A stretch of DNA of 64,000 nucleotides from Erigeron canadensis (taxonomy: Eukaryota; Streptophyta; Magnoliopsida; Asterales; Asteraceae): assembly GCF_010389155.1 (NCBI RefSeq), contig NC_057762.1, positions 8,419,513-8,483,512 on the forward strand, in the 5' to 3' direction. A program made the position numbers and the translations under genes. The notes beneath the pieces were generated by a model. It searched no databases, was not told where the DNA came from, and saw only the letters and a program-made list of their open reading frames with translations. Shown in pieces: positions 45,649-58,300 of the stretch. Within the stretch, counting starts at the first letter, position 1; every line of letters begins with the position of its first letter.

Positions 45649-47960
45649 ATAACATCCTAAATTTTTTTAAGCGAATAAAAATTAACCTTTATTATAGTTT
45701 TGACTTTAAAACAATTTCCTAGTATTTTATTTTCAGATATGGGGTTAATTTAGTTGAAACTTTAATGGATAGCGGGTATTATACCCATTAAAATTTGTAA
45801 GAGGCGTGGCATCTCATAGGAGTGCCAACCACTTCCTTCTTTGTTGAATCACAATTCCACCACTACACCAACTTTCTTCTTTATTTTCTTCATCACCTCA
45901 TTTCTTCCTCCACAACTCAAGAGCTCATGCATTATTAGAAGAATTAATCCCTCAAACTATTAGTAAATTTTATGATAATAATAATAATATCTAAGTATTC
46001 TAATAACTAAATTGGGTGAATTGAGGTATGTGCTTGTGGTGAGTTTCCAATTCAAGAATGAGAGCAAGAATAAATTGTGATTCCAAGTTTATACTATTCA
46101 CTCTTTTAAATGTATGATTTTTTTTTAGTTATTTCATTATTTGATTTTAGAGTTCTTGTGATAAATTAAATTGGGGTTTTCGTTAAAAATGAGTTAATTG
46201 CTTTATTTTAATTTAGGGTTCTCGCAACCCATCTAATTTGGGGATTTTGATGAAAATGGTAATTTGATTAAGCCCTAAGGTTATGGTTAATTAAGAACTA
46301 TTTAATGTTGTTGTTCTCCATTTCCTTTAGAAATGATTATTTTGTTAATGAATTTGAATATGGATATTTGATAAGAAAGTGTTGTTAGTGACTTTATAGT
46401 CAAAATATGAAAAATGATGGTTTTGAGTAAAATAATGTAGCATGACCATATAGAAGTTATTATGAGAAGATGGAAATAATGATTTTTGAGTAAAATGTGT
46501 ATGGTCATATTGATGAAATAATGAAATAGTGATTTTCGTATTAAAATGAGTTATGGCATGATGTTGTGAAAGTAAATTAAGATTTTAAAAGAGGCCAGTT
46601 CAAGAGCATGATGAGAATATGAATGAGTTAAGATTGCTAGTGATTTATTTGTGTTTGGCTATGGTTAGATAGCCTTGGACATGATGGATGACCTTATATG
46701 TGTTTTGAATTCGATTTGCTAGATTGAAAGCTTATAATTTGTGTTCTTGCGGTCATCATGGATTTGGTTGTCTAGAAGGAGGTGAGTACTCTTGCATATG
46801 ATTATATGTACGTCGGGTCAATTACCATATGATGGTGGATTCCTTGTGTGGTAATCGATTCGGCGATAGGGCCTAATTTGAGGCCGGGACCTAAGAATCC
46901 CACAGTTGTAATGAGACGAGGCCTAAAAATCCCAAGATTGTATTGAGATAAGGCCTAGGAACCTTTGGGGCCTAAGAATCCCATGAGATTATTGTTTAGC
47001 ATATATGGATCCATGTATGTGTTGTTAGCGCAAAGGTGAGTATGCAAGTGATGGTATGACGATACCATTGGCTACATGTGATAGTCCTTTGTGTGTGTTT
47101 TGCCCTCCTTCGTGTGTATAAGCGTATGCAATGGTATTCACTAAGCTTTAGCTTATTCTTTTAGTTGTTTACCATTTTTTTATAGGTTGCCCCGGAAGTT
47201 GGAAACTAGATTGTGCTTTGAAGATTAAAGTTGATTATGAAAGTTGGAAAAGTTAGCTAATTGCGGTAAATATGTTTGTGGCTAAAACCCATAGTGACTC
47301 CTTTGGACTAATATCTCTTAGTATATTTAAGATGTTGTTGCTAAAGTTTGGTCATGTACATTTTCTGCAAAATTTCAATTGGTTATATGCTTTTTGTATC
47401 CAAATATATTTGGTTATTTTCTTGGTTGAAGTCATCATGGGTAAGCCACCCAATTTGATTCATAAACTCATTCTTGAATAATCGAAAGCTTTTGAAAGAT
47501 TTATTAATTGGATTATTTCTTGATTGTATCAGTGAAAGGTTATAAAAAGTTTAGAATTGAGTCGAAATGTTGAAAAACGTTAAAAGTAATGTTTTTGGTG
47601 TACAGCACAGAGCACAACCTCTGTGTTTGAGAGCACGACCTTTATGTCTGAGAGCACGACCTTTATGTCTGAGAGCACGGCTCTTGCATTTTGCAAAGGC
47701 CGTGCTCCACTGGTCTCGAACCTTGATTTTTCTCGAGCTTTTGTTTGAATTTTTCAGGTCCTGAAACTTGCATAGTAGCATATTTACATCATTTTAAGAA
47801 CTTTTCAACTGTCTTTTCTTGATTTGAAATATTTTGATTTTTTCACGAAAAATAGCCGTATTTTTCTAAGTATAAAGTATAAAGTTTTGGTTTTCAATAA
47901 TTACAATTTCATTTGGGTTGAGTCCTTTCAATTATATTCCTCAATGATATTTGAATGCAA
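45649..47960 (+). mobile_element. Probable decayed gypsy LTR, plus strand
   Basis: It begins TATAACATCCTAAATTTTTT, a mutated TGTAACACCC-type start, and is followed by long AT-rich sequence, imperfect repeats of GGCCTAAGAATCCCA near 46870-46990 and a short tandem repeat at 47619. The end is not defined. The assignment rests on the start motif and overall texture only. Confidence 0.3.
47619..47690. repeat. 21-bp tandem repeat
   Basis: Three and a half units of CTTTATGTCTGAGAGCACGAC. Because the unit length is a multiple of three, both strands stay open through it and give repetitive peptides. Confidence 0.9.
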
Positions 47961-49570
47961 TAACTTGATTTTGGAAAGATTCACTTAGGTTCGAGTCTAA
48001 TTTCTTATATTTATAAGGGTGAATTAATAGAATGTTTTTTCGAAAGGAATAATTTTCATTCCAAACTTTCAACATTCATGTAATGTAAAATTAAAAATAA
48101 AATAATATGCGGTTAAAAAACAAATTGAAAAAGTCATGCTCATGATATTTCTAATATGTATTATTAACGTATATCACACACCCACACAACACCACTTAAT
48201 TAAATGGGTGTTCACACCATACATGCTAATGGTACGAACATGTACATGGACTTTTTGATGCATATATGAAAATATAAAGGAGAAATAAAATGGTGATTTG
48301 TGGGAGTGGTGGTTATATGGTGCATGTGAAAATACGTGTAGAAAAGCCATGGCCCATGTGTGTGTGTTATGTACGTGCGTTGCCACCATCACCATGCCTG
48401 CCATAATGCCATATCAAATCCTCCCTCACTCCTGCAGATATATTTTATGTGCCGCCTTCTTTCTCTATACCCCACCGGACCGGACCACGCCCGTCTCTAC
48501 CCCACTTTATTCATTTCATTTTACTTCCGGAACTTTTATCCCAACTTTTTCCCAATCAAATCTTAATATAGTAAAAAATAACTACTGTATAAAATTCTAA
48601 AGAAAGACCAAAGACGTACTACTAATCATACTCGTTGATTCATAACTTTCGACTCGACTTTAAAACATACTTTTTAAATTTAACATAATATAATAATATT
48701 ATATATATGTAACGTTTTTAAAAACAAAATATAAGTTCATTGTCTTAATAAGTTTATCAAAATATTACATATTCAATAGTTTTGATTTATAAACTTAGAA
48801 TTTATCTCCAAATTCACAATAAATATATCAAAACTATATTGATAACACACAAAATAATGTAGCAAAATAAATATAATATATAATATATAACCATGATATC
48901 AAAACTACAATAATTATAACTTTGCGACTCGTGAATCGGTCCAATTAAGTTCACACAGTGACTCGTAAGAGTCTGGACAAAAACGAGTCACTTAGCGAGT
49001 CAACTCGTTTTTGGTGTAAATCGATTCGACTCTTAAGAGTTTTATACTATGCTACTAATGACCATACAATAAAATTTCATATAATCTTTATATCTAATAA
49101 AAAAAATTGTCTTATTGAGCTATTTTTAGTAAAATTTAATTGTATTTTTTCTCAAAAGACTTTTATTTTGCTTATGAGCTCATATTTTGTTAGTAATGTT
49201 TTTAGAAAAAAAAACTATTAGATATTTATTTTAAATACTTATATTTTCATTAGAAACAAAGTAAAATTCTTTTATATAGTATTATGAAATGTCTTTTTAT
49301 GTTTTATTAATGCAATAAATATTTATATGTATAAACTATTATTTTGGTTAATTTAGTATCTCTAAACCTGAGTTATAATATAGCAATAATAAAAACTATA
49401 TATATATATATATATATATTAGATTTATTTTTGCTTCTAAAACTTTAGTTAAAATGTTTGTATTGAACCTAAGTTGATTAACTAATATTATAATATGTTT
49501 TCATTTAACATATAGTAAAAATTTATGCTTCATATGAAATTCATAACTAAATACCAATATGGATTACGTT
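47961..49570. other. Intergenic, no gene seen
   Basis: AT-rich DNA with a GC-richer patch at 48330-48510 whose frames show no domain. 48920-49045 contains repeated CGACTCGTGA/GAGTCA words that may be an old hAT-type remnant. Confidence 0.5.
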
Positions 49571-49855
49571 AGGCATGGGCACGGGTCAATACCTAGCCCA
49601 ACACGAGCAAACCTGTACCTTGCAAAACAGTAAAATCAGACCCGTGACCCAGCCAGTTACCTTTTTAGGCGGGTTGGGTTCAGACGAGTTCGGTTTGGTT
49701 CCCAGGTTTAAGATATTTTGTCCTTCACTTGTCACAACCCGACCCAACCTGAAACCCAACAGAGCAAGAAAATCAAACTCGTGACCCGGTCTATTACTCT
49801 ATTTGTCGGGTCGGTTTGAACTGGTTTGGACCGGGTCATATCATACGTGTATAAT
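49571..49855. repeat. GGGTCGGGT-rich degenerate repeat (hAT-like)
   Basis: Alternating GGGTTGGGTT / CCCGACCCAACC words in both orientations start at TTAGGCATGGGCACGGGTC. Such low-complexity G/C word clusters mark decayed hAT elements in plants. No termini or duplication were found, so this is tentative. Confidence 0.3.
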
Positions 49856-50072
49856 CTTTAATATATATTAAAACAAAACCTTTAATTGAAATTTTAAAAA
49901 ATATGGCCAATTGATTACATTTTACCTTTTTCTACCATTAGATTTCCTTGATGAAATTAATTGACCTAAGAATTGGTCAATGATATTTTTAGTCCTCATA
50001 ATTTACCTATTACAATTTACTTTTATTTATTTTAGCCTAGTAAATAGCCTCATCAAATATCACTCAATAACT

Positions 50073-50614
50073 TTATAATAAGAGTTTAGGGTATGAGTAC
50101 CCAATTTTTTTAAAAAATATACCAAATTAGCCAACTTTTTTTGGATTTTCACAAATTATCCAACAAAATCGCAATAAAATGTGAAAATCGCAATATCGCA
50201 TAGAGATTTTTAAAATCGCATAGAGATTTTGGAAAATCGCATAAAGATTTTGTAAAATCGTATAAAGATTTTGAAAATCTCTATGAGATTTTGACTTTTT
50301 TTTTAATTTTGACTTTTTATTTAGATTTTGATTTTTGCATTGTGTTTTTTGAATATCAAAAAAAGTCAAAAAACGTAATGTGAAAGTCAAAATTTCAAAA
50401 AAAAATAAAAATTAGAAAAAGTCAAAATCTCATAGCGATTTTACAACATCTCTATTAGATTTTTAAAATCTTTATGGGATTTTTAAAAATCTCTATGCGA
50501 TTTTTATTTTTATTGTGATTTTGTTGGGTATTTTGTGAAAGTCTGAAAAAAATTGGTTAAATTGATTCATTTTTATAATAAATTGGGTACTCACGCTATT
50601 TTCTCTTATAATAA
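50073..50614. mobile_element. Mutator-like foldback MITE with 9-bp duplication
   Basis: TTATAATAA at 50073-50081 and 50606-50614 flanks a 524-bp palindrome. Arms start GAGTTTAGGGTATGAGTACC and, complemented, GAGAAAATAGCGTGAGTACC, and stay complementary almost to the centre. Inside each arm a unit of about 19 nt, AATCGCATAGAGATTTT, repeats three to four times. The 9-bp duplication and very long inverted repeats point to a MULE-type MITE. Confidence 0.75.
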
Positions 50615-51485
50615 TGGTACTTCATATTCTTTAATTTTATAACTTATAAAAAAATCATTTATATATATATATATATATATTATATTTTCATGCACACAAA
50701 GTTTTATATATTGTACATTTGTATTTCTCATGTCATATAATTGAGTTTTTGACAAAATTTCAATTTAAAATGGGTTGATAAATTGAATATGATATTTATA
50801 TATGTTTTGATAAAACTTTTGATAAATTTACTATATTTCTATTTATTTGTTGATAAAATGCACCATTTACTTCACTAATTACCTTTTGGTAAAAAATCTT
50901 AGTTGTATGATTTATTTATTTATGTTACTTTTTTAGTATTTAATTATAATAAAACATTAAAAATATTATATTGTTACGAGAAATTTCAATTACATTTTAT
51001 TTCTATTAATAATGTTTTATTTCAACGACACTACTAATTCATGTATTTAATCAATCACATCAAAAAACCATGTAATACAAAGATTTTTGAAAATATTTGT
51101 AAATAACAGCTTTGGTACCCTTGATAAAAATAGAGGCAGAGTTACAATTCAGTGCTAATAAAATTATCTCTTTAATATTTCATATATATAATTTAGTTTT
51201 ATGGTTGAAAACATGTTTTGTTAACATTTTTTATTAACAATTAATTTAGTATTATAATTGTTGTTCAAAAGTATGTAAATATCTATTTAGATGTTAATAA
51301 GTTTTAGATATTAAAAGTTGTTTAATGGAAAAAAAATATACGAAACGTACATTACTCATCATGTACATTACGCGGGTTATAAGCTAGTTAGAGTAGAAAT
51401 TATATGTATCTATCGAAATGTACATTAACTTTATGGACTCCGCTAGCAAAAAACATAGCACGTAAATTACTCATCATGTAATCCT
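50615..51485. other. Intergenic with TA microsatellite
   Basis: A (TA)n run near 50660-50680; otherwise AT-rich noncoding DNA. Confidence 0.6.
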
Positions 51486-51488
51486 TTA

Positions 51489-51814
51489 GGGTCCGTTTGG
51501 TTGTAGAAAATGTTTTTTAGTTTTTTATTTCTAATTTTCTAGAAAATGAAAGGGGTTTTTATTTTCTTGAAAAACATATAAAAGATTTAAAAACGTGTTC
51601 TAATTAGAAAACTAGAAAACATATTTCATATGTGACAGGACGGGAAGGGAGGAAATGGAAAATGGAAAACAAGAAAAACATGTTTTCAAGTATTCTATTG
51701 AAAAGTGAAAAACATTGTTTTTTTTCTAAAAAAAATTCTTAGAAAACTATGATTTGTTTTCTTGAAAAACAAAAAATTGAAAATAAGGGGTGTTTTCTGT
51801 AACCAAACACGCCC
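51489..51814. mobile_element. Tourist-like (PIF/Harbinger) MITE
   Basis: Ends GGGTCCGTTTGGTTG and, complemented, GGGCGTGTTTGGTTAC, flanked by TTA (51486-51488, 51815-51817). The 326-bp body is palindromic with GAAAAC/GTTTTC words. The terminal motif is shared with the MITE at 14376-14667. Confidence 0.75.
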
Positions 51815-51871
51815 TTAGGCTTCTCAATTCCTTTATTTTCTTCTAAGGTATGAGTACTATTTGATCGTTTA

Positions 51872-52450
51872 TCTACAATAACTAAACCATGATTGACATA
51901 TTTGTTTAACGGCACGTGGCGTAATCTTTTATCAGCATGTATCCTTTTAATTTACTTATTTTGTTAAATTAGCTTTTTAGTTGTATATAAATTCAATTTC
52001 CTTATTATACTTATAATTAAACTCTAACTCTAGGCTTATTAATACAAAAGACATTATAACCTAATTTATTTGATTGATCGTTTTATCATTAATAAATTAT
52101 TTATTTTTCTTTCTCAAATCTTCAACTCCTATTACATATATTAATTATAGGTATAATAAATTATTAACATGAAGACTTTAAAAATTTGAGTTTACAATCC
52201 AAAATCACAAGACTATATGCCATCATCTACTATGCATAGAATTGATTTTGATGTGGTTCTAAAATTTTAAAGTAAATCCCAATTCTAACTAAACATACAT
52301 CATATGTATCATTGCTGTTTATTATAATTTAGCTTTCATTATCGATAAACTTTAACCATAATTTATTTCATACTCATGAATCATGTATGAGGTATATACG
52401 AATTTCTTTATGATACAATATATATAGCTACCGTACATTGTATGTAGTAG
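51872..52450 (+). mobile_element. Helitron-like element, second copy
   Basis: Start A|TCTACAATAACTAAACCATG, the GCACGTGGCGTAATCTTTT block, and a 3' hairpin region AGCTACCGTACATTGTATGT are shared with 2354-2596. The middle holds about 330 bp absent from the shorter copy. The end is mutated (GTAG rather than CTAG), so the limits are approximate. Confidence 0.4.
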
Positions 52451-55186
52451 TATTCATATATTCAAAGATTCTAACAATGTATAGTTATCTAACTTTTCTC
52501 TTCTTAACGTACATATCCCTCTCTCTGGTGTCTAACTTTGTATACTCGATTATGCATATTCATATTTCTCAAAATTTATGTTTGCTTAGTGCTTTTTATT
52601 ATGCGTTTAGTAAAAACATATTAGAAAAATTTATAAAATGAAAGTGAAACATGAATTTGATTGGCTAATAAATAATAGAAGGGACATTTACTTGTCGAAA
52701 CTGGGGGTTAGTTAAAAACCTTACCTTTTTGCGTTTCTTCAATTTTTTTTTTTTTATTTTTTAATTATTAATGAACTCGTGCAAATCAAATATCCAAAAA
52801 CTTTTCCATGATCACAACTACTATTTTTGATATTTACATATAACCAACAAGTCAACTAAACAAAAGTCATCAGCTAATTGATTGGTAAAGAGTAATGACC
52901 TTGCCAATTACTAGATTTTAACTAAGTCTGTTTAAGTACACATCACTTGGACAAAGGATGAGTCAATGGTCAACCAGAGTTGAACTTGAAGTTGTAGTGT
53001 GCTAGGCTCTTTAAGTAAAGTGGTGCACTCGATTAGATCGAGTATGATACTGGGAAATTTTCAAGTGCAACAACGTATAAGGCCATTAATTTTTTTTTTT
53101 TTTTTTTGGTAAAGTTGGCTATTATTGTTTCTTAAGTCCGATGCATTTGGTATTTTCTTAATTTCTTGCAACCTTTTTCCTTCATTGTATGACTCGAACT
53201 TGCCTTAGTCCATTTGATGATCAACTCCATTTCACTTGGGTACCATTTTAGCTCTTATTTAGCTCCAAAAGCCCAAATCCGAATGATTAACTTGCAAAAC
53301 ACTTCCACAACATGCAATAAGCTAGGAAGCGAAACCAAGATCAAAATGTTTTGACATAAAATGTACATAAATAAAAGTAAATTAGTCTAAAGTGTATTGT
53401 AGTATATATAAAACATGCATAACTGATATCAACAACATTCATTCAAAAATTAGTACTTACAAGGGTTATCAATGCTTCGGGAAGGAGGGTTGTTGTTTGC
53501 AAGATCTCGATTATTCACATGTACACACTTCTCATTCAATTTGTGGTGGCAATCTGATCTATAAACCGTCCCTAACTAAAGATTGACTCGTATTTGAGGA
53601 TGATGAATCACTTCATGTCGTTCTGTTGCCAATAAAATTTCCGGCCTGCTCATAAGAATAGTCTTCTAACGTTTTCAACAAAAACAACAATTACATTTCA
53701 ACTTGTATTCTTCTTAGTTAGCGCAAAGTCAATACTAGGGATTATAAGGATTTGAAACGAGTTGAACTTAAGAAGAAAAAAAAAAGGTTGGCTTATCAAA
53801 TGTACATGTTTGTTTTGACAAAATACGAAACCAAGTAGAATATGACCCGTAGGACAACTTTTTACACTAGCTGTAAAGTAATGATGCTGTCTAGATGTGT
53901 ATATTATTTTATCATTTTTAAGGATTTTGTCTATTTTTGGCGGCTTTTAACAGGTTTTGACAATATCTTTGATCGTAATCTTTCAATATTTATTTGCAAA
54001 AATACATTTTATAAGTTATAATGATGAGAAAATCTTTCGAACGTTTAAAATAAGTTATTTTGACAAGTATCACATATTTATTTGACCCGTAACTCTAATA
54101 AAAAATACATCAGTTTTTAAAGAAAAATTATACTACAAAAATTTAGCTTACCGGTACGTAGCCGTAGCCTAGATTACCAATGCTTTATAGTCCGCCATTG
54201 GTTTTATTATGTTATTTGGTATTGTAATCGACAACAATATAAACAAGCAACTAATGAATTGTTCTTATGACTGAATTTTCGATATTTTGTTAATCAAATA
54301 ATGTGAGGAATTAAAGATTAATTACCTAAAATAGATAGAGTTATTACATAGTGACATTTTGTATATTTTAATTTATCGTATAGTTTACTAATATAATGTA
54401 GTTCTCGACATACAATGACATATCATAAGCAAAGACTCGGTGACTTCCAAGCACCAAATTTAGTTAATCAATGAGTTTGGAATTCCTTCTATAAGCTATC
54501 ATACAATAATCAAAATATAATATAAAATAATGGGACATCTCCTATAAACAAAGACTGATTTAGCAACCATACATTAACCCGTGCATCAAATTATATTTTA
54601 ATTTTATGACAATAATAAAATATGATATCATGAGTAAAAGGTTTGAATTAACAGATAACGTTGTTTGTCGGCGAAGCTTAATTGATTCCTGGGAAATCTG
54701 TCTCCCGTTTTTGTACTTGATAATATATAGTTTTAGTTTTATTTGTGATTTGTTTGAAATATTGGCCGGAGTATAAAGATTTTACGGTTTTTGTCATTAA
54801 AATTCACAAACTTGTCGATATATGGTTGTTGATGTTCCATGATATTTCACCAATAATACAAAGTTACAAACAAACAAACAATAAATAAACGTAAAACTAA
54901 CATTATTAATTAAAAGAAAAAAAAAAAAATAGTAAGTGGTGGTGGTGGCAAAATATGTAACAGAACCAATCATCATTGAGAAGTGCATATGCAGATAAAG
55001 ACAAATAACACAACACCACCATTGCATGTATGCATTCCTATATCTATACATATGTGTGTGTGTGTGGATATGTCTATATATAAACCCCTCTCACACATCC
55101 ATCCATCCACATTTGATTCCATCACATTCACATTCTCTCGATCTGTTTCTTTTAACTTAATTTCTTGATCAATTATATATTAATTA
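52451..55186. other. Long intergenic region and zinc-finger promoter
   Basis: AT-rich DNA. 53090-53240 has a poly-T run followed by ACTCGAAC, a possible old minus-strand SINE like that at 32064. A TATATATAAA box near 55075-55084, about 105 nt before the zinc-finger ATG, is a good TATA candidate, preceded by a (TG)n run at 55052-55066. No other gene is seen. Confidence 0.5.
55075..55084 (+). promoter_or_regulatory. Candidate TATA box of the C2H2 gene
   Basis: TATATATAAA lies about 105 nt upstream of the ATG at 55187, a normal distance for a plant TATA box with a leader of about 75 nt. Nearby CT-rich and CCATCCATCC sequence fits a 5' UTR. Confidence 0.5.
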
Positions 55187-55918
55187 ATGGCGGATGAAAC
55201 TTCGTTGTTTGATTTCATGAAACTTCAATCTCATTCTATCTCTTACTCTCACCCAAATTCACATTCCGACCACCCTTATCATCATCATTATTCTCACCAC
55301 CCAGATGCCGCCGCCGTCGTCACCGGAAAACAACCACCACAACTCGGCCGTCTTTTCTCATGTCTTTACTGTCCTAGAAAATTCTACACCTCTCAAGCTC
55401 TCGGCGGTCATCAAAACGCTCACAAACGTGAAAGAGCCGCCGCTCGCCGTTCTTCCACCACCACCATTGATTCCGACCACCACCACAACTACTACCAAAA
55501 TTACCACCTTCTCTCACCTCCACCACCACAACCACTTACTCCGACCGCCACCTCTGACTCCAACCACCACCACCACCACCACCTCTCACCACCACCGCCA
55601 CCACAATGTGGTCCTACTTGTTGTGCTACAAACAACTACACACCCACCACCACCACCGTTTCCGACAGCTATTACTATCCATCATCCCCATCACCACCAC
55701 CGCCGCCGCCGCCGCCGCCGTGTACTTGCTGTACTAAGTACTACACACCCACCTCCCCAACTTGCCCCACCACCTGGTTTGACCAGCCATTTGATGTTGA
55801 TGTTGATGATGATGATGACCTCGCCGGAGATATTACTCCTTACTACTTCTTTGACGACGGCGCCGCCGCACCACCGCCCACCGAAGACACCGATCTCGAC
55901 CTTACTCTCCGATTGTAA
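55187..55918 (+). CDS. Single C2H2 (QALGGH) zinc-finger protein with EAR motif
   Basis: Intronless, 243 aa. The start [10 protein letters not shown] is the first ATG after the TATA box. One plant-type zinc finger (C59, C62, H75, H79) contains the QALGGH signature at residues 70-75 and is followed by a basic KRERAAARR stretch. The His-rich N-terminus and long Pro/His/Thr-rich middle are low-complexity. The extreme C-terminus DLDLTLRL is an LxLxL EAR motif, which in this family recruits TOPLESS-type corepressors. The finger sequence is closest in style to KNUCKLES and ZFP1/3/4/7-type repressors of floral and trichome programmes, but the exact orthologue cannot be named. It stands alone, with no close neighbour. 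Confidence 0.85.
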   Translation: MADETSLFDFMKLQSHSISYSHPNSHSDHPYHHHYSHHPDAAAVVTGKQPPQLGRLFSCLYCPRKFYTSQALGGHQNAHKRERAAARRSSTTTIDSDHHHNYYQNYHLLSPPPPQPLTPTATSDSNHHHHHHLSPPPPPQCGPTCCATNNYTPTTTTVSDSYYYPSSPSPPPPPPPPPCTCCTKYYTPTSPTCPTTWFDQPFDVDVDDDDDLAGDITPYYFFDDGAAAPPPTEDTDLDLTLRL

Positions 55919-57385
55919 TCATTTCGATTATCATCATCATCATCAGTACTATTAACACTTTAATTAATCGAAATCATTAGCTAAATAGCTAGCTTTGAGG
56001 TCTAACGTTACGTCCGTACGGTTCGATTTTTAATTATTTAGAAAAAAGAATTGAAAATTAAGGAGTTGTTAGAGATATGAAAATGATGGGTTTGTTTCTT
56101 TGTTGTTTCTCTCTCGGATTATTAAATCAATTAGATATTTAGATTGATATGATATTGGAGGAAATTACTAATTAAGGTGATTAATTGTTAGTTTATTTAA
56201 TGAGAAAAAGTGGTTTTTATGTTTCTTATTATATGTTGTTTCCTATATCTATTTGATATTCATCTCTCATTTTTCTGATTATTACCGTCGTTAACTTCAT
56301 CTCAACAATATTAATAATGGTAAAGTAATGAATCATTGAATTATCAAATTTCTTTTTAGTGTTACCAGATATCAGATTAATTAGATGTTATAATCACATT
56401 TTCAATCTTGTGTACTTTATTTTGGTAAAAAGGGAATTTTTTTTAAAGGTGGATAAAAATGGATTTATCCTTATAAGATTAATCTTGTATGTACTAGGGT
56501 AGATTATTCTATATATTGTAAACAGTGAGTATTAATTAATTAATTTTTTTTATTTTGTTTCAAGTTAGATTTTACATTTTTATCAATATGTACATATAAA
56601 ATAAATTTTAGGCACAAAGGGTATGATAAGATGTTGTACATATATATGTATTTGTGACAGTTAAGTTTTAGAAAAAGGGTAATACTCCAAATTTGAATTG
56701 CTTTTGTTTATGATGTACTCTTTATATTTTGCAGAGTTAATAGTACCTTGCTGAAATGAGGATAAAAATTTGAAAAAGGATTAAATTTATTTCAAATTAA
56801 TAATGACTAGATACATTTGTAAGAAAAGAAAAAGAAAGATCATTGTACAAAACAAATGTTGAGAATATAAGCGACAAGTAGACACCACAATTCTGCACAT
56901 GTGACGTCTGTCTATGCCATCCACCAATCAGTTTTCCTCCTTTGAGTTGTGCCTAGCTTGCACTATTTTTTCACATCAATTTCCGTATATGTATATTTCT
57001 TTAGTTTTTGTTCAAACGAAAAATAAATAAAATTAATTAAAGAGATACAACATGGACAAAATTGCGATTTTTTTAGCGTAAAGAATAAAAGAAATATTAT
57101 TATTATATTATAGCTTCTTTTCCTTGTTGTTGTTGATTTTTTAATGTATATTAACCAAACTATAAATAAATAATTTGGATTTTTAAGTGTCATTCAATAA
57201 AAGCTTATTGAAGAAGACAACTTTAGAATTAAAAGAATTACCCATAAGAGGGCTATGTAAATTATCATCTTTCTCCCATTTTACATCTCCAAATGTTTAC
57301 CTTGATCAACCACCACAAAAAATTGTCGCCGAACAAAAAAAAGAAGATATTGACAATTCTAATTGTACACTTTTTTTTTTAAATC
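55919..57385. other. Intergenic, including zinc-finger 3' UTR
   Basis: AT-rich noncoding DNA with an (ATC)n stretch right after the stop. I see no other feature. Confidence 0.6.
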
Positions 57386-57629
57386 AATAATCATAGTAGA
57401 AAGTAATCGTATTTGGACGGAGGTCATGCTTATAAAGATAGAGGTCATGTGTTCAATTTTCATGCTCAGGCTGGAGGGTTTTTTTTTTACTTCTGGTAGA
57501 ACTTAAAAGCAGTCTCTCTACCTTTGATAGATCGATGTAAGACTGTTTATATCTCAACCTCCTCTGAGACGCTATTGAGACTCAAAACTCGTGAAAGACG
57601 AAATTAAGAGATACTTTAAATAATCATAG
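57386..57629 (+). mobile_element. tRNA-derived SINE, copy 3 (degenerate)
   Basis: An 11-bp duplication AATAATCATAG (57386-57396, 57619-57629) flanks 222 bp aligning with the other two SINEs: GAGGTCATG, a decayed B box TGTTCAATTT, CTGGTAGAACTTAAAAGCAG, TCAAAACTCGTGAAAGACG, and a shortened tail. The left part before the A box is missing or mutated. It is older than copies 1 and 2. Confidence 0.65.
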
Positions 57630-57820
57630 AAATTATAACTTAGTCTAGTATTGATGACATATCAATCCCATTTACTTGATGTAATGTTTGATGTTTCTTG
57701 CTTTCGGCATCATGTCGAAAGGCCTTTTTCATGTAATTTGATGTTCAAATACAAAAACTTACTATTTTCATTTATATTTATTGTTTAAGAAAATGTTGAA
57801 CCGATATATATATATATATA

Positions 57821-58300
57821 GTGAAATGTTATTTTGAGAACTTTTTTTTGCGAAAACTTTTGAGACCTTTTCAAATCAAGCCCAATCGATGATTATTCTT
57901 TACATGAAAATTATTTTTTGATTGTTTTCTGAATAAATTATGTGTGATTTTGAAGTTTATAATTGTGTGGAGACATGGATTATCATCCGTTATACAATTA
58001 TGTGGAGATTTGGATTCTTGATCACATGTGCACGAATATTGCTATGATTACATGTGATCGACTTGCATACATGTGATCATAGCAATATTCGTGCATATGT
58101 GATCAAGAATCCAAATCTCCACATAATTGTATAACGGATGATAATCTATGCTCCACACAATTATAAACTTCAAATTACACATAAGTTATTCAGAAAACAA
58201 TCAAAAAACAATTTTCATGTAAAAAATAATCATCGGTTGGACTTGATTTGAAAAGTTCTCAAAGATTCTCACAAAAAAAGAGTTCTCAAAATAACTTTAC
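57821..58300. mobile_element. Foldback MITE, 480 bp, highly palindromic
   Basis: Left GTGAAATGTTATTTTGAGAA and right complement GTAAAGTTATTTTGAGAACT begin arms of about 225 bp that remain strongly complementary up to a centre near 58055 (ATGTGATC words). The arms are clearly more alike than in the other foldbacks here, so it is young. It has no ORF; the 58248-58523 frame crosses its edge by chance. An apparent empty site exists near 63698-63780. Confidence 0.75.

Noticed and set aside
47551..47781. Repetitive peptides on both strands (CLRARPL-type)
   Set aside because: Result of a 21-bp tandem repeat whose length is a multiple of three.
48174..48600. Small secreted-type protein at 48298-48600
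   Set aside because: No start context, signal peptide or domain convincing enough; overlapping frames on both strands are equally open.
55305..55955. 216-aa frame overlapping the zinc finger
   Set aside because: It is a +1-frame shadow of the repetitive zinc-finger coding sequence, with no domain.
57187..57390. 67-aa frame upstream of the SINE
   Set aside because: No promoter, domain or splice support; ends at the SINE target site.
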